From: Polytrichum commune
Lineage: Eukaryota; Streptophyta; Polytrichopsida; Polytrichales; Polytrichaceae
NCBI GenBank assembly: GCA_950295325.1
Contig: OX485805.1
Span: 46,402,758 to 46,466,757 of the forward strand
Direction of reading: 5' to 3'
Length of the DNA stretch: 64,000 nt
The notes under the pieces are model-generated. The model was not told the origin of the DNA and did not search any database. It worked only from the letters and a program-made list of their open reading frames with translations. A program made the translations under genes and the position numbers. Below are positions 1 through 12,599 of the stretch, piece after piece; position 1 is the stretch's first letter, and each line of letters begins with the position of its first letter.

Positions 1-64
1 TGTCATTTTCCAAAGAAGAGATGCAACAGTCAGTGACACATGATTTAAGACTCTAAAGACTAAG

Positions 65-1825
65 ATGGATGAGGAAGCGGCTTTGCAAATAGAAGTGGTG
101 AAGCGTCCAGTTGGAAGGCCACGAGGCACATTGGAGGCAACATTGTTGACTCCTAAAGTGGAAGAAGATGAGCCAACTTCCAAAAAACTCAAGGTTAGGG
201 ATCAGTACACTAATTGGTTTGAGTCTTCTCTTTGGGATCCCATTTATGTTGCTGTTAGAAAACATAGAAACATCAACAATGCATGCAAATACTTGAAGAT
301 GATGTAAAAGAAACCGGGAAAGAGCTATGGCACTTACGAGAAGCTTGCTAGAAGCAGTATGTATGAGTGGTTCACATCTACAAGAGAACTCAAAGATGCT
401 TACAAGAAATATGTAGATGAAGGATCTTCCCATTTCCATGAAGAAAACCAACATTATCCTATTTTATCCGATCATCAATAATTAAAGGAAGCTATCATTG
501 AGATGCTACATGCACATAGGAAGGCGGGACAACCTCTCTATGCAAGATCAATCCACAATCTCATCATCCCCTTTATTCAAAAGGGGTCTCTAGATCTACT
601 TGTTCAAGAAATCTCAACTTCATTCAAGGTATCACTTAGTTGGGTGAGGACATTTGTTAGAAACAAGTTAAATTGGTCTTTTAGAAAAGCTACTACAACA
701 GCAAGCAAATTACCAAAAAATTGGGAGCTACAAGGTTTGAGGATGACCCAACGGATAGCCTACTTGGTTAAGTACTACAATGTCCCATGTGAGTTAGTGG
801 TAAACACATATCAGACCGGATTCCATCTTGTTCCAACAGGTGGAACAAAAATTTGGGAAGAGAAAGGATCTAAACATGTGGCTGTGATTGGAATTGAAGA
901 CAAAAGACAAGTTACAGTAGCGGTTTCATCTTCATTATCGGGTAATATCTTACATTTTCAAGTCATTTTCACAGAAACAATAAGTAGGAGTTTACCTCCT
1001 ATGAACCTAGGTCGGAAAACGTGTGAAGAAGCTGGGTGGCACATCACACACACTAGAAACCATTGGTCCAATCTTGACTCTTGCAAGGCATTTATTGAAA
1101 AGATACCTCAACCCTACAGACTCAAATAAATAGAGATTATTGGACTCCCCATTCATACTCCTCTTATTTGGTTGATTAACTGTTGGTCCGTTCATACCTC
1201 TATAACGTTTTTTACATGGTTGAAATTGACTCATCCTTTAGTGAAAACAATATTTGTTCATACCAAGTGCACAAGTGTTCTACAGCCAGCAGATGTTATC
1301 CTCCAACGACCTTTCAAGCATGCCTTTCGGAACCAATACGACAAATGAAGCATGAATCAAATATCTCAACAATTAGATTCATAGGAGGAATAAAACATCA
1401 AGCTCGATTCTAAACTAAGTATTTTAAAACCTCTCCTATGTTCATGGTTGTATGAGGCTTGGCTAAGCATTCACAAAAAACGAATGATACAAATTGGATG
1501 GGAACAATGTGGCATTGGTGAAGTTTTTTGACATGATTTTCAAGAGGTTGTCTTGTGCGCAAATTTATCAACACCACTTTTCAAGGAGGAAGCAACCCAA
1601 ATAGAAGAAGTTACAAACAAGGACGACACAATAGAAGACATGGAGCTAGATACTTGCATTACAACAATCATGCAAGAGTCATTAGAAAGGGCAGCTGAGA
1701 TCAACCGTTTACATGGAGCTCGAGTTTCATCTCTAAAGGATGCAGCTAGAAAAAAATATGTTCAATCTGCACAAAAAGATAAGTCTTTTGGAAGGTTCCG
1801 ATGTACAAACATCTGCATGATTTAA
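65..1825 (+). pseudogene. pogo-like DDE transposase pseudogene
   Basis: One reading frame, starting at the ATG at 65, stays coding-like for about 1.76 kb without any frameshift, but has stops at 305-307, 479-481, 1127-1129 and several more around 1345-1395 and 1530. The N-terminal part resembles the DNA-binding region of pogo/CENP-B-like transposases. The middle part (from 503) has the WSFRKATTTASKLP and KHVAVIGIEDKRQVTVAVSS blocks typical of DDE_1 transposases. The usual N-x-D-Q-T-G motif reads NTYQTG (D to Y), and the second acidic residue, before CWSVH, is Asn at 1178-1180. The third, in SVLQPADV, is kept. An acidic low-complexity tail follows. A functional copy would cut and paste its own element; this one cannot be translated whole and lacks two catalytic acids. 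The element may begin before the window. The superfamily call is from motifs remembered, not from a search. Confidence 0.8.
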
Positions 1826-2510
1826 TGGAATGTTTTGGGGTTGATTGCATTGATGATGTTTTTGCTGTGCAAAGGTTGTGCAAACCCTAACGAACACATT
1901 TCAGGGCCAAACTTCATATCCCAAATGGCCGAATCCCCACCACCACCACCACAACAATAAGAATCTGAACCTCCGCATCAACAATAATTCCTCTTCCACC
2001 ATCACAACCACAATAATCTTTAACCTCTGCAACATCTGCAAGTTCACATGGATCTGCAGAAGTTTCATAACCTACAAATCTCACACAAAGTACTGTAACC
2101 ACATGCAACCTCGGTGGTACTGCTCAGACCACATCCCCAAGTGCGACCTGGAATCTACAGAGTCCAAGTTTAGCCAGGTTAGCCAGATGAAGCAATAATC
2201 ATTGAGTTAGTGCAACCTTCCTCTGTAGATTCATTACCATCTGCGGCACTTCAGAATACTACCCCAGGTGTACATGGCTGCGAGATCGAGCGGAGGAGGA
2301 GGAGGATCATCCAGCTGCGGAGGAAGAGGAGGATCAAGTATGAGTTGCGGAGGAGGAGGAGGATTGAGCTGCTACAGCGGAGGAGGAGCTGCAAGATTCC
2401 TCAGCTCTCACAGCTGAGGCTCCCCTGATTTCGAGGCGTTCTTTAGTTTTGTGCTGTGATTCCGAGGCGCTTATGCTCAAAATAGAGAAGCTCTTACATA
2501 TTCGTTTGTG
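1826..2510 (+). repeat. 3' low-complexity part of the pogo-like element
   Basis: This stretch continues the transposase region with a CCA/CAA-rich segment (about 1935-2030) and a GGA-rich segment (about 2285-2400). In one frame the GGA segment encodes runs of Glu interrupted by stops, and in another it encodes Arg runs or Gly runs. It is most likely the decayed acidic C-terminus and 3' region of the element. I could not identify a terminal inverted repeat. Confidence 0.45.
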
Positions 2511-2766
2511 ACCAGGTTGTTACATTTGTTTTTAGTGTGGAATGTGCTTCACAAGTACAAAGTACCTTTTGATGTGACTTGGTGCCTTTTAATTTATTAC
2601 GGCATCAAGAATATAAATTTGTGTATTTATAATTTAGTTTGCCATATGTTGACTTTGATTTCAAAGGATTTCAACAACATTAAGTGATAATTTCCAAAAA
2701 AAATCGACTTCTTTATTTTGAATTATTTAGTGTCGGACCAGCTATGAACCTACGGTATCTATTTTA

Positions 2767-3018
2767 CTATCCATCTTTTGTGATTGTATCTTGCCACCAA
2801 GCCTCAAACATTGCTTCCAATTTACGAGTTTCTAAGATAAGCTTCTTTGCTTTGGCAAAAGTGAGACGAATGTCATCAACAAAGTCCTTTGGAGAGGAAT
2901 AGACCTTCGATTTTAATTTACCTTTTATGGTACCAAGATCCATAGGTTTTTTAAATACCAAGTGATAATCACAAAGATCTTCTAGTTTTGCATTCACATG
3001 TTCATGACAATGTGACAT
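2767..3018 (-). pseudogene. bromodomain fragment (GTE/BET-like)
   Basis: The 83-residue minus-strand reading contains DYHLVFKKPMDLGTIKGKL, then KVYSSPKDFVDDIRLTFAKA and a terminal FEAWW. This is the ZA-loop/B-helix to C-helix order of plant BET (GTE) bromodomains, which bind acetyl-lysine on histones. The segment where the family has a YNP-type motif with the acetyl-lysine-binding Asn is degenerate (KAKKLILETRKLEAM). A stop codon sits immediately upstream of the ATG, and no first helix or ET domain is visible on either side. It is therefore a broken fragment, about two thirds of a bromodomain, not an independent gene. It may have been carried by a transposon or be the remnant of a duplicated GTE gene. 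Confidence 0.65.
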
Positions 3019-3840
3019 TTAGCATAGCACGTTGGGATACTTGAGATGACAATTTTGTGTATTAGTATGCAAGGTGAGGATATTATCGTGCATAAGTATG
3101 GCAAGTGCCATGTGTTTTACATTTCAGTTTGCAAGAGGAAAATATTAATCAACATAATAATGCCAAGTGTCATTTGTGTGCATTTTTAGTCAACTTTTAT
3201 ACCATTGTGTAACATAAGCATACACCTCATAACACTATTGAACATACTCACGCCAATATATTTATAAACGCACTTTAACACCAAGTGTCATGAGGTGACA
3301 CTAATGATAAAGTTGTTGATCATTTGTCATTAGAAGAAACCATGTCCAAATTCACCATGGTCCATGGTGCCAATTGCCCTTGAGTTCATTGCAAGTTTGA
3401 TTGGTATCATCATTTTCACTGCCATTTTGGCTACATAGAGGTTGACACATGGTTAAATCCATATATGTGATAAAGATTACGTATTTTGGCATTGATCATG
3501 ATGTTCATGGACAGTAGCTATCACCACTTTGGTAGCCAATAGGTAGATACTAAGTAGTCATTGGGTAGTTATTACTTTGTTATGGGTATACATCTTTGTG
3601 GCAGGGTGACCATTACGTTGTGTTTTTTGGGCACATTTTCTATGCAATGCTAGCAATCACCGAGAAGGGTAGCAATACCATAAAGGGCAAACACATTTGA
3701 ACTTTGGAATTTAAACGACATTGCCATCATCCATCCCCCTCTCCTCTTCCCCTTGTTACACACGTTGTTGGTGCTCTTGGTCATAGTGTTAGTCGTGGTG
3801 GTCATCTACAAGGTAACATTTTTGTTTGTTTGTTTGCTTA
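3019..3840. other. intergenic, no gene seen
   Basis: A+T-rich DNA with short, stop-interrupted frames only. No motif, RNA gene or clear repeat was recognised. Confidence 0.5.
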
Positions 3841-3849
3841 AATGGATCT

Positions 3850-4560
3850 ACTTTTGGGGGTCAAATGTATGATAATGTTTTATTTTTTTAATCCATATTT
3901 TGAAGCCCATGTGCTATGTTTTCGTGGGTTTTACTTTTTCGAAGGTGCAAGAGGTCAATTGTATGTTAATGTTAAAAGTTTGATGGATATTTTGAAGCCC
4001 AAGAGCTTTATTTTTTTAGGTTTTGGGTTTTTCGAAGGTGTAGAGGTCAAATATACGTTGATGTCAAATGTTTGATGCATATTTTGATGCCCATAAGCAT
4101 TATTTTTGTGGATTTTGGTATTTTAAAGGTGTACAAGGTCATGTGTGTGTTGATGTCAAATGTATGATGCATATTGTGAAGCCCAAAAGTTATGTTTTTG
4201 TAAATTTTGGTTTCTTGGTCAAATGTATGTTGATGTTCAAATTTTGATGCATATTTCTAAAATCAAAGCTATACTTTTGTGGATTCTAGTTATTTGAAGG
4301 TGTAGGATGTTGATGGTAAATTTTGATACATATTTTGAAGCCAAAGAGCTTTATTTTGTGGTTTCTGATTTTTGAAGGTGTACAAGGCCAAATGTATGTT
4401 GTTGTTGAATTTTTTATGCATATTTTGAAGCCCAAGTGCTAACTTTTGTGGGTTTTGATTTTTTGAAGGTATAGGTGGTCAAGTGTGTGCTAATGTTGAA
4501 TATTTGATGTGTGTTTCAAAGCATAAGTGTTGTAATTTTGTAGGTTTTTTAAAGGCTAAC
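3850..4560. repeat. 91-bp tandem minisatellite, about 7-8 degenerate units
   Basis: A core resembling atattttgaagcccaa recurs at about 3895, 3988, 4080, 4171, 4251, 4330, 4420 and 4510, giving spacings of mostly 90-93 bases and two of about 80. Each unit continues with a T-rich stretch, gaaggtgta and aggtcaaatgtatgttgatg. Units differ by substitutions and small deletions, so the array is old. The open frame inside it is only a by-product of the repeats. Confidence 0.8.
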
Positions 4561-4683
4561 ATAGACATATAATTTCAAAGGCATTAATGCAAATGAAGCA
4601 ACACAAGCCCAATCTTGCATGTTGAAGGTTGTTACATGAAATGGTCTATTCTGAATTATATATGTATAAACTATGTATTAATT

Positions 4684-4965
4684 ATTATTGTGTGTCACCA
4701 ACAACAACAATCAATAATACCAATTCAACCACCAATCACCGAACAACACCCTACACCATAACTCCCACCCATACTCAACATGACAACACCCAACAACTAT
4801 TAAACACCAACATGGCAACACCCACAACATCCACCAAACATCGACCAAACAACACCCAAGACCCATCCAATACCAACCTAGCAACACCCACGATCAACTT
4901 AACACCCACAAAGTATCACCCAAGACCCAACCAACATCGACCAAGCCACACCTACACATAAGCTT
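4684..4965. repeat. A/C-rich degenerate low-complexity tract
   Basis: A strand-asymmetric stretch made of variants of aacacccaa, accaac and catcgacc, with almost no G. It creates a Thr/Asn/Pro-rich open frame that has no protein-like features. Its origin is unclear. Confidence 0.55.
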
Positions 4966-7900
4966 TGTAAACCTAAATCACTACCCATGATGGAGTGGAG
5001 AAGTGCACTCCAAAGTCATTGGTGTATTTGGCATTTTGTATGCATCATCCACAATGAAAACACTCACCCTCACATCACTCTATGTCACTAAAACATCGAA
5101 CACCATCATAACATTGACCTTTTGACCCAGTCATCAAGATTACACTGAATATTGCACAAACCTGCTACCGGTGACCATTTCCATTGCAATTGCAACTACC
5201 CTATAGGGTTCTGTTAGACACGATTTCCTCTAGTGAGTGTAACCTAGCATACACTTCAAAATAGGGTAAGTGATAGTATTCCATACGTGATACTAAATAC
5301 CATAAATGATGTAATGGTCTACTAAATCATTGTAAGGTATCCAGGAAAATCCAATATTTGAAACTAACCATGTGGAAATCCTAGAGTTTGCCCTTTGGGG
5401 GAGATAGGTGCAAGTCGGTTTGTTTGTGCCTATTTAAGGTGTTCACCTTTGACAAAAGGTAACCCCTACATGGAACTTCCATCTTTGCAACCTTTGGATA
5501 TTTGTACGTTTACATTTTGGATAATTTTTTATTTTGTTCCATTTTTTTTTCTAAACATGTGCATGTTCAAGTAGGCAACAATATCTTAGTGTCCAATCAA
5601 AAACAATTTTTTTAAAAAAATAAAAAAATAAAAAAAATCTTAGTGGAATTGGGTTAACAAAGCTGAACGACATGACATAACTAAGCAACTACATGATGGT
5701 GTCTTTTAAAAGAAAAAGGCTACGATTAAAAAAATCTGGTAATTTATAACTGCTTGTTAGAAAGTTCATAGTGCATAGCATGAAAATTCCCCATAAAATG
5801 GGGATTACCAAAATTAAATTAGAATTATGCTCATGTGATATCTAGTCTCACAAAGGAGATGTGTAATATTATAGATGAGGGTGGTCTAAAATTCACACCT
5901 TTTATGGCACACACCCTTTAGCAAGAAAAAACATCTTCTTGTTAGGCTTGTTACTAGGCTCCTCTCTTCTCTTATAAAATGATGTTTAAATCCAAAAATA
6001 GAATGTACATCCCCATTTTCAATACTCTCCCCAATTAGAGAATGCTATCATGTGCAGTGAGCAATGACATGTGAGCAGTTTGAAGGGAAAACATCATGGA
6101 AATATTGAATCCTATAACATTATCCTATAACCACGGAAATATGAGAGAATTTGGGGAGTTCAAATGAAATATCCTCGGGGATTTATTATTGAATTTGAAT
6201 TAAAGAATATAAGGCACACTTTGGAGATTGTGAGAAATTGTGATTACGTTTAAATAGAGAGGTAGATAGTGTAATACCATACATGAATTGAAGTCCAAAA
6301 ACTATGCTTATTGAGGAAAACAAACATAACATCAAACCTTAGTTTTGCCTAGAAATGTATTTCATGGTATTTGTGTGAAATTTTGAGTTGAAGCTCCATT
6401 ATTACCCATGTTGTTTTGCATTACTTCATCATCCTCACTACTTCAATCTACTTCATTACACTCTTTAGCTATGTCTTTCACAAATGGATAGCTATGTCAA
6501 CGTTTTGGAGTTGATGTCACTACCATAACATGTGCTACATTCCCTGCATGGGCAATAAACCCTACCAACCTAGGAGGAGACTTGATGGAGTCTACCATTT
6601 TGCAAGCACAAAACCAAACAATTAGGCCTTAAGGCACTCAAAGACGAGTGGAATTATTACTACGCGAATGTCTTGCATAACATGACACACTTACTTACTA
6701 ATGCCATAGCGTTTAGCCACCTTTCGAGTCAGTGCATCGTCATCATCAAGGGAGTGAGATTGCATTCCACTTGTAGCAAGGAGTGCAAGTGGACAATGGA
6801 GCAATAATAATGTAGTAAATGACAAAGTTTCCCTTGAATGCAACAAAGTGATGACTACTATGTTTGCATGCATAGATGGAAGCACTCGGGGAAAAGACAA
6901 CCAACTAGACATTAGAAGTTGTTAGATTGAAAACCAATAAACATTCAAGAATTGAATAAATACAAACAAGATAAAGTGCACTTGTGGATGCAAAGGCATT
7001 AAGAATCACAACTCTAGGCTTTGTCAATGCTTCAACAAACACTTGCATCTTTCTCCCTTGCACCTCTCAAAGGTACCCCAAATTTTATTAGTTAAATGTC
7101 TTTATTTATTAGGTTAAAGAAGATGTATTATCATCAATATTCAAGCCCAAACCAACATTGGATTTTGGAAATCAAATTGCACCAAAGACATCTTCCTATG
7201 CATGACCCAAAACAAATTGATGCCACCAATCAATCAAACAAGTAATCGAACAATCAAATTCAAAGGTAGAATTAAAAAATCATTAGATTAAGCATTTGTC
7301 GTTTGAGAACTGTCAAAGTTTACACACAAGGGTAGGTCATTGATGCCCCACCAATCCTTCTTAATTGCAAAATTTCAAATCTTTGCATAAGTCATTACAT
7401 CTCCTCTTACACCTTCAATCCTTGGGATTGTGAAGAGCATGCATGTATTATTGTCAAGATAGGAATGTGCATATTCAAAGAGAACTTCAATGTGGCTCAA
7501 ATGCATCATGCTTGTTTCAATCTAGAGAATGTCCAAAAGACGAGGAAACATTGGGAACATGTAGGTCTTCCGAAATATTAGCAAGAATAAGGTCAAACCT
7601 AGAACGCCCACATGACATATGTAATCACAAAAAAATTTGGCATTAGGATCCATACAAATATTACCTTATCTTAATTGAAGGAACTCAAGCTTGAGATTCA
7701 TAATGTCATCGTCTTTAGGCAATCCAATGTCTTAATGGAGATGGGGTTTGTATCTGCTCGATTCTCCATGACTATATATATTGATATTTGCTTACCTACA
7801 ACGGGTACACGTGGTATAGATAGGTTGTTCAATTGGGTTCCATTCAACAAAACCACACACGGAAGACTAAATAAGTGTTAGATTAAATTCTAAGTGTCAT

Positions 7901-10427
7901 TATTAGGTTGATTCATATGACATAATGTCTTTAAAATGAGGTTTAGGTACAAAACTTAGGTAAAGCCTGAGTTTATGTGAATTTTAGGAAACTAAGAGAT
8001 TAAGGACTAGATTATGGGGTCGCTTAGTGCAACACATGCGCAATCTCTCCCTTACAACCAACCACTAGTAGTCACAACTCCCTATATCATGGTTTTTCAA
8101 TGCATGAAGTCTCAACTCATCGAAAAAAAAATTGAGTACCTATTAACCACATATAACCAAGATCAAGGGCACCTTGATTTGAACAATAGTCTCTCCTTAA
8201 TTATTTGATGATTTAATGGATCAAGAAGTACGGTAGTACCAACCCTACGGGTTACAACATTTCCTTAACTTATATGAATTTTAGTGAGGCAGTGGGACCA
8301 TTGTTCTTACCTAGACCGATTGAAGGCTAACACCTGTAAGTTTTCAGAACCTATAGGCCATCACAAGTTAGTATGCCTGCCTATGCCATGATTCCTTCAT
8401 CTTTTATCTTGGTTGGATTTACTTATCTTTTGTGTGGTTCATTAATTCCTTAACAATGACATTAATTCCCTTTATGATTTTATGATATTCCTTTTATAAT
8501 GAAGTTTCGACTAAGATGGATTTGTTTTGAAATCATCTCCATATTTTTAAAGTAAAATATTTTCATTTTAAACGTTTATATCACTTTAAAAACTCCTTAA
8601 TTGATGAGGTGTAAATAAGTTAAAATTGCAAAAGGCTATGGTCTAGTTGGGGGGTTCCAAGTCTCTAGTACAAAGGATCGAAGCGATTGTAACCAATTCA
8701 CATGTGTCTCAGAGCGCGGCCATTGAAATAAGTAGTGGAGAATAGTCTTGTAACATTGTGTGATTGTTAGGTCTCAGTAAAGTCTCACTCATTTATGGAC
8801 CTTCCGTAGTTCTCTTTATGGAATCATTCATGGTATGTTCCCATCATTATGGGATACCTTTGCCGACTTCAATTATTTTTCTCTCTTCCAATGGTCCCGT
8901 TCGGGCTTCAAGACCTAACTCTTCACATTTTCTAACCCCTCGTGATGGTATTAACTATGGCATTGCAGGGCTCAACATGTCCCTTCATATTATGGTTATT
9001 ATTGTGACAGTGTTTTATTTATGAAAGGTTGTGAATTACAGGTAGGCCATGGTCTTCACCTTTCAACTGATTCTCTCTAACCATAGTTTTCCCGGGTCTT
9101 ATAATTGAAAATAACTAAATACCATATTATTTTTCTTCCACTCCCACTTTACTTTAAAGTAATTTTATGACAATCAATGCAAATTATTAAAATTAGATGG
9201 TCATCTCTCTTGTTCCTATCTCGAACTCCTAAGGTGGAGCTCCACACTTGAGCCTATGGTCTAAATGCATTATTAAAAAAACCATTGCACCCTAGACTAT
9301 GAATTCTCACTCCACAACAATTCATTGCAGAAGGCTCCACAATATGGTTCTTCATAGATAAAATTATGGTCGCACTCAATGTGGCCTTGTAGCAATTTAT
9401 ATTTTTCTCTTTCAAATAGTTAAACCAATGGATGAGCACTCAAATGCTCAAAATATGTCATGATCCTTGTAACATTTACTCCAATCTATGGCATAATTAT
9501 TTTCGTTCACACATAACATTGTTTTTCTCGAGGCAATTTTCACTCAATCGAAATGAAATGCTTGATCCTACATAAATTCAATGCAGAATTAGACGATTAT
9601 CCATCAACAATTCCACCACATGGATTAACTTTTGATCCCCTCACGGGATTCACATCATGTGAATTTCTTGTTGTTCATGGCCATAGCCAAACTTCTATCC
9701 AAAAACCACCCTTTTAATAGCACAAAATGTTACTCATACAATGGTCAAAACCAAAGCATCGATTTGCTTGTTTAAATTTTTTCTCAAAGGTTAATCAAAT
9801 AGCCAAGCCAATACCCAAGACAATTTGCCAATATACACCAAAGGTAAACTATCTCATTCAATTTGACACTCTAAAATGATAACCTCAAATCACATGACTT
9901 CACCGCATGCATTCACTTCCCCAAGAATCTTCATCACGAACAACATTTTCCCATATCTCAATTAACCCAATTGATCATAAGTAAAAGACGATGGTCCTTT
10001 CACATGATACCACGTAGATTAAGTATTGCAGTATTTAAGACCATCGCCTTCACAATTCAAATTGGATTAATCCTATGACATATTGATTTCACATCAATCA
10101 TATTGCCACAAAAAAAAATTTAATTTGACAAAACTATTCTCCTTCAAATGGGCTTCACACCCACCAATTTAATACAGACAATTGCCCTGCTCCATCAATC
10201 TCATGAAAGTCCACTCTTTGCACAAACCAATACCTTGGATTTCAACAAAAGGTACTAGGAAGATTATCATACTCAATTGCAAATCACATAAAACAACATG
10301 CCAATTACAAAAGGATTCCCACCATGTTTTTGATTACAGACAATGTTCATTAACCAAAATGTATCACCAAAAATAAATGTCCTTTCTCTTCCCGGGGAGG
10401 AGTTCCAATTCTTACACTATCTTTCAT

Positions 10428-10430
<3 letters not shown>
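4966..10430. other. intergenic, no gene seen
   Basis: About 5.4 kb of A+T-rich sequence with only short frames, small poly-A/poly-T runs (around 5610-5640) and no recognisable domain, RNA gene or intact mobile element. Old, unidentifiable transposon debris is likely. Confidence 0.45.

Positions 10431-10466
<36 letters not shown>
10431..10466. repeat. poly(T) tract, 36 bases
   Basis: An uninterrupted run of 36 T. It could be the reverse complement of a poly(A) tail from a retroposed copy inserted on the minus strand, but no recognisable gene or LINE sequence adjoins it. Confidence 0.9.
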
Positions 10467-10859
10467 CCCACACCTTGCATGACTATGATCCCTCAAAATC
10501 TATGGTGAGAGAGACTACTCTAAAGGTTGCACCTGTCCATGGCCAAATTTCAATCCTTCTCCCACATTATCCACATGTCTATAGTCCATCCACTAACCTC
10601 TTGTCCATAGTCTATTTGTGGTTTTTAACACTTACTAATCCTCTTTTAGTTCAATATTGGTTAATATGAGTATATTCAAAATTAAAAAATGAAACTAATT
10701 AAACCAAATAATTGATTTACATAGCCCCTTCCTTTATTTGTTGGTGTCCCTGCCAACTCCATTCATTTAATCGATCATTTTGGTTCTTTGTCTTTATCTT
10801 CTTTCTCTGAGTGATTTGCCCTTTAAAGATGCTCATCTTGTGCAACAACTGTGGGTTGT

Positions 10860-12590
10860 TCTTATGTTGTCACTTCATGAACCTCTCAAATGGTCATGCC
10901 CTCGTAAATGGAAACTCGTTTATTAATCTTGCATGACCCCCCTCAATAAAGTGGGAAGTGGCCATTGCCTTAACTACTTGCACCCACCTCGAGGGCCGAT
11001 ATTGCAATTTTAGCAACATAAAAAATAATTGTCGCGATTCGCTATGACAATTGATATTAATAGAGAAATTCCACCTTGGACACCCGTCGGCGAGTGCCGT
11101 GCAAAACACAACAATTCAAAAGCATACATAGTCCCGGTGGGCATAATGTTTTGCATAAAATCTTCGGTAAGCTTCCCTGCATTGGGTAAGGGTGTGAAAA
11201 CTTGGAGCGCCTTAGATCTAGGGCCATTTGTATTCTACAGAGGCTATTGTCGCGTTCGGAGCCCATTTATGTCTTCTCACGTAGGGGCAATAGTGAGGGT
11301 GCATCCATATCGCTAAAGGGGCTTCAAAAGACCATGGTCCACTAATTTGTTTATAGATGAGGTTGGCAACTATTGGTTTTGTCCTTGAAACATCATAGTC
11401 CTCCAAAATCCAAGCTATTGCAAGCCAGGTTGGTACCAATAGTTCTAGGTTGTTGTCAAATTATTTTTGATATTGACATAGGTATCGTTGTTTTGCTAAG
11501 GATATTCCTATGGGTAAGTCATTCATGTACATTTTTTGAGGGAAATAACCAATAGGGGCGTCCAAGAATTGCACCTATCCTTGCATGGAAAGAAAATGTG
11601 TATTTTTTGTGGCAATGGCCTACAAATGATGCTCCATCCTGACCACGGCCATGTCCATGTTGTAGACGTAGTGTGATGCTGTGAAATCCTCCACTTTTGT
11701 GAGGCTATAGATTCATTTGAAATGATCACTTAAAATGGAAGTGAGGTATTCCTCATCTTCGACTAATGGCAACACTTCTGCCATATTGGTTTTCCATTTG
11801 TTCAAGGTTTCCGATTTTGTTTGTAGAACTACTACGCCATTTGGATACCACAATTTGTCCAATTGACGTTTCTTTCTACAACTATTGTCTTTCATTGCAT
11901 TGACCTTGAATTTGTTCTTTGCAATTGGCGTAGTATAGGTAAATTTGAGCCCCTAGATCTCCCATGACCACGTATGGTTAAGAAAATTCTAATAGTCTTA
12001 AGTGCTTGCAGGCTAGAATTTTGGTGAAGAGATTCTCAACTTTAAAATTCACACAAAATGCCCATATGGTTTGAAACTACTCATGAGTGAGCCAATCCTC
12101 CGAGTTCAATCCGACCATGGTCAAAAATAAACTTTGTTGCACTTCATACATGTGATAAAGGTTGAAATTGGGGATAATTTTGTTCTCTAGTTCCCATAAC
12201 CTTGTACAAACCTCCCAAGGTAATGCTATAGGGGGTATAGATGGGTTGTTCCACTCCACTGAGATTATTGACTTCCACATAATGGTCATTGTATTACTTG
12301 ATTTCTCGACCATAGTTGGCTTCATCATTTTTTTCTTCCTTCAAGTCGGTTTGGACTCGCTTATGGTCATGTTGTAACTCCTCTAGTTGCACTTTTAGGG
12401 TGGCATGTTGGATATGCAGTTGTTTGTAACAACGATGGTCATTAAATTTCTTTTGTAATAGTTTATGAACATGTTGTAAGTGTTCAACATTATTTTCTTG
12501 AGTTTGCTCCAACTTGTTTGCCTCTCCGTCAATTTCTTTCCAATTCGGCGACCTTTGAATTGGATGCCGCTCGCTATAACTTGGTCTCAA
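10860..12590 (-). pseudogene. decayed unrecognised coding region with coiled-coil start
   Basis: Read on the minus strand, this region keeps protein-like composition through several frames. It starts near 12,590 with a charged, Leu/Gln-rich coiled coil (EANKLEQTQENNVEHLQHVH, then KLLQKKF and VQLEELQHDHKRVQ). It continues through blocks such as EWNNPSIPPIALPWE (about 12,240), LDKLWYPNGVVVLQTKSETL (about 11,860), WMHPHYCPYVRRHKWAPNA (about 11,290) and RPSRWVQVVKAM (about 10,990). Stops and frame changes separate these blocks, so it is not a functional gene. I do not recognise the family. The length and the setting among transposons suggest a mobile-element protein, but that is inference. Confidence 0.4.
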
Positions 12591-12599
12591 GCAGGGTTA

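Noticed and set aside
4629-4961. Thr/Asn/Pro-rich 110-residue frame
   Set aside because: Simple consequence of the A/C-rich low-complexity tract.
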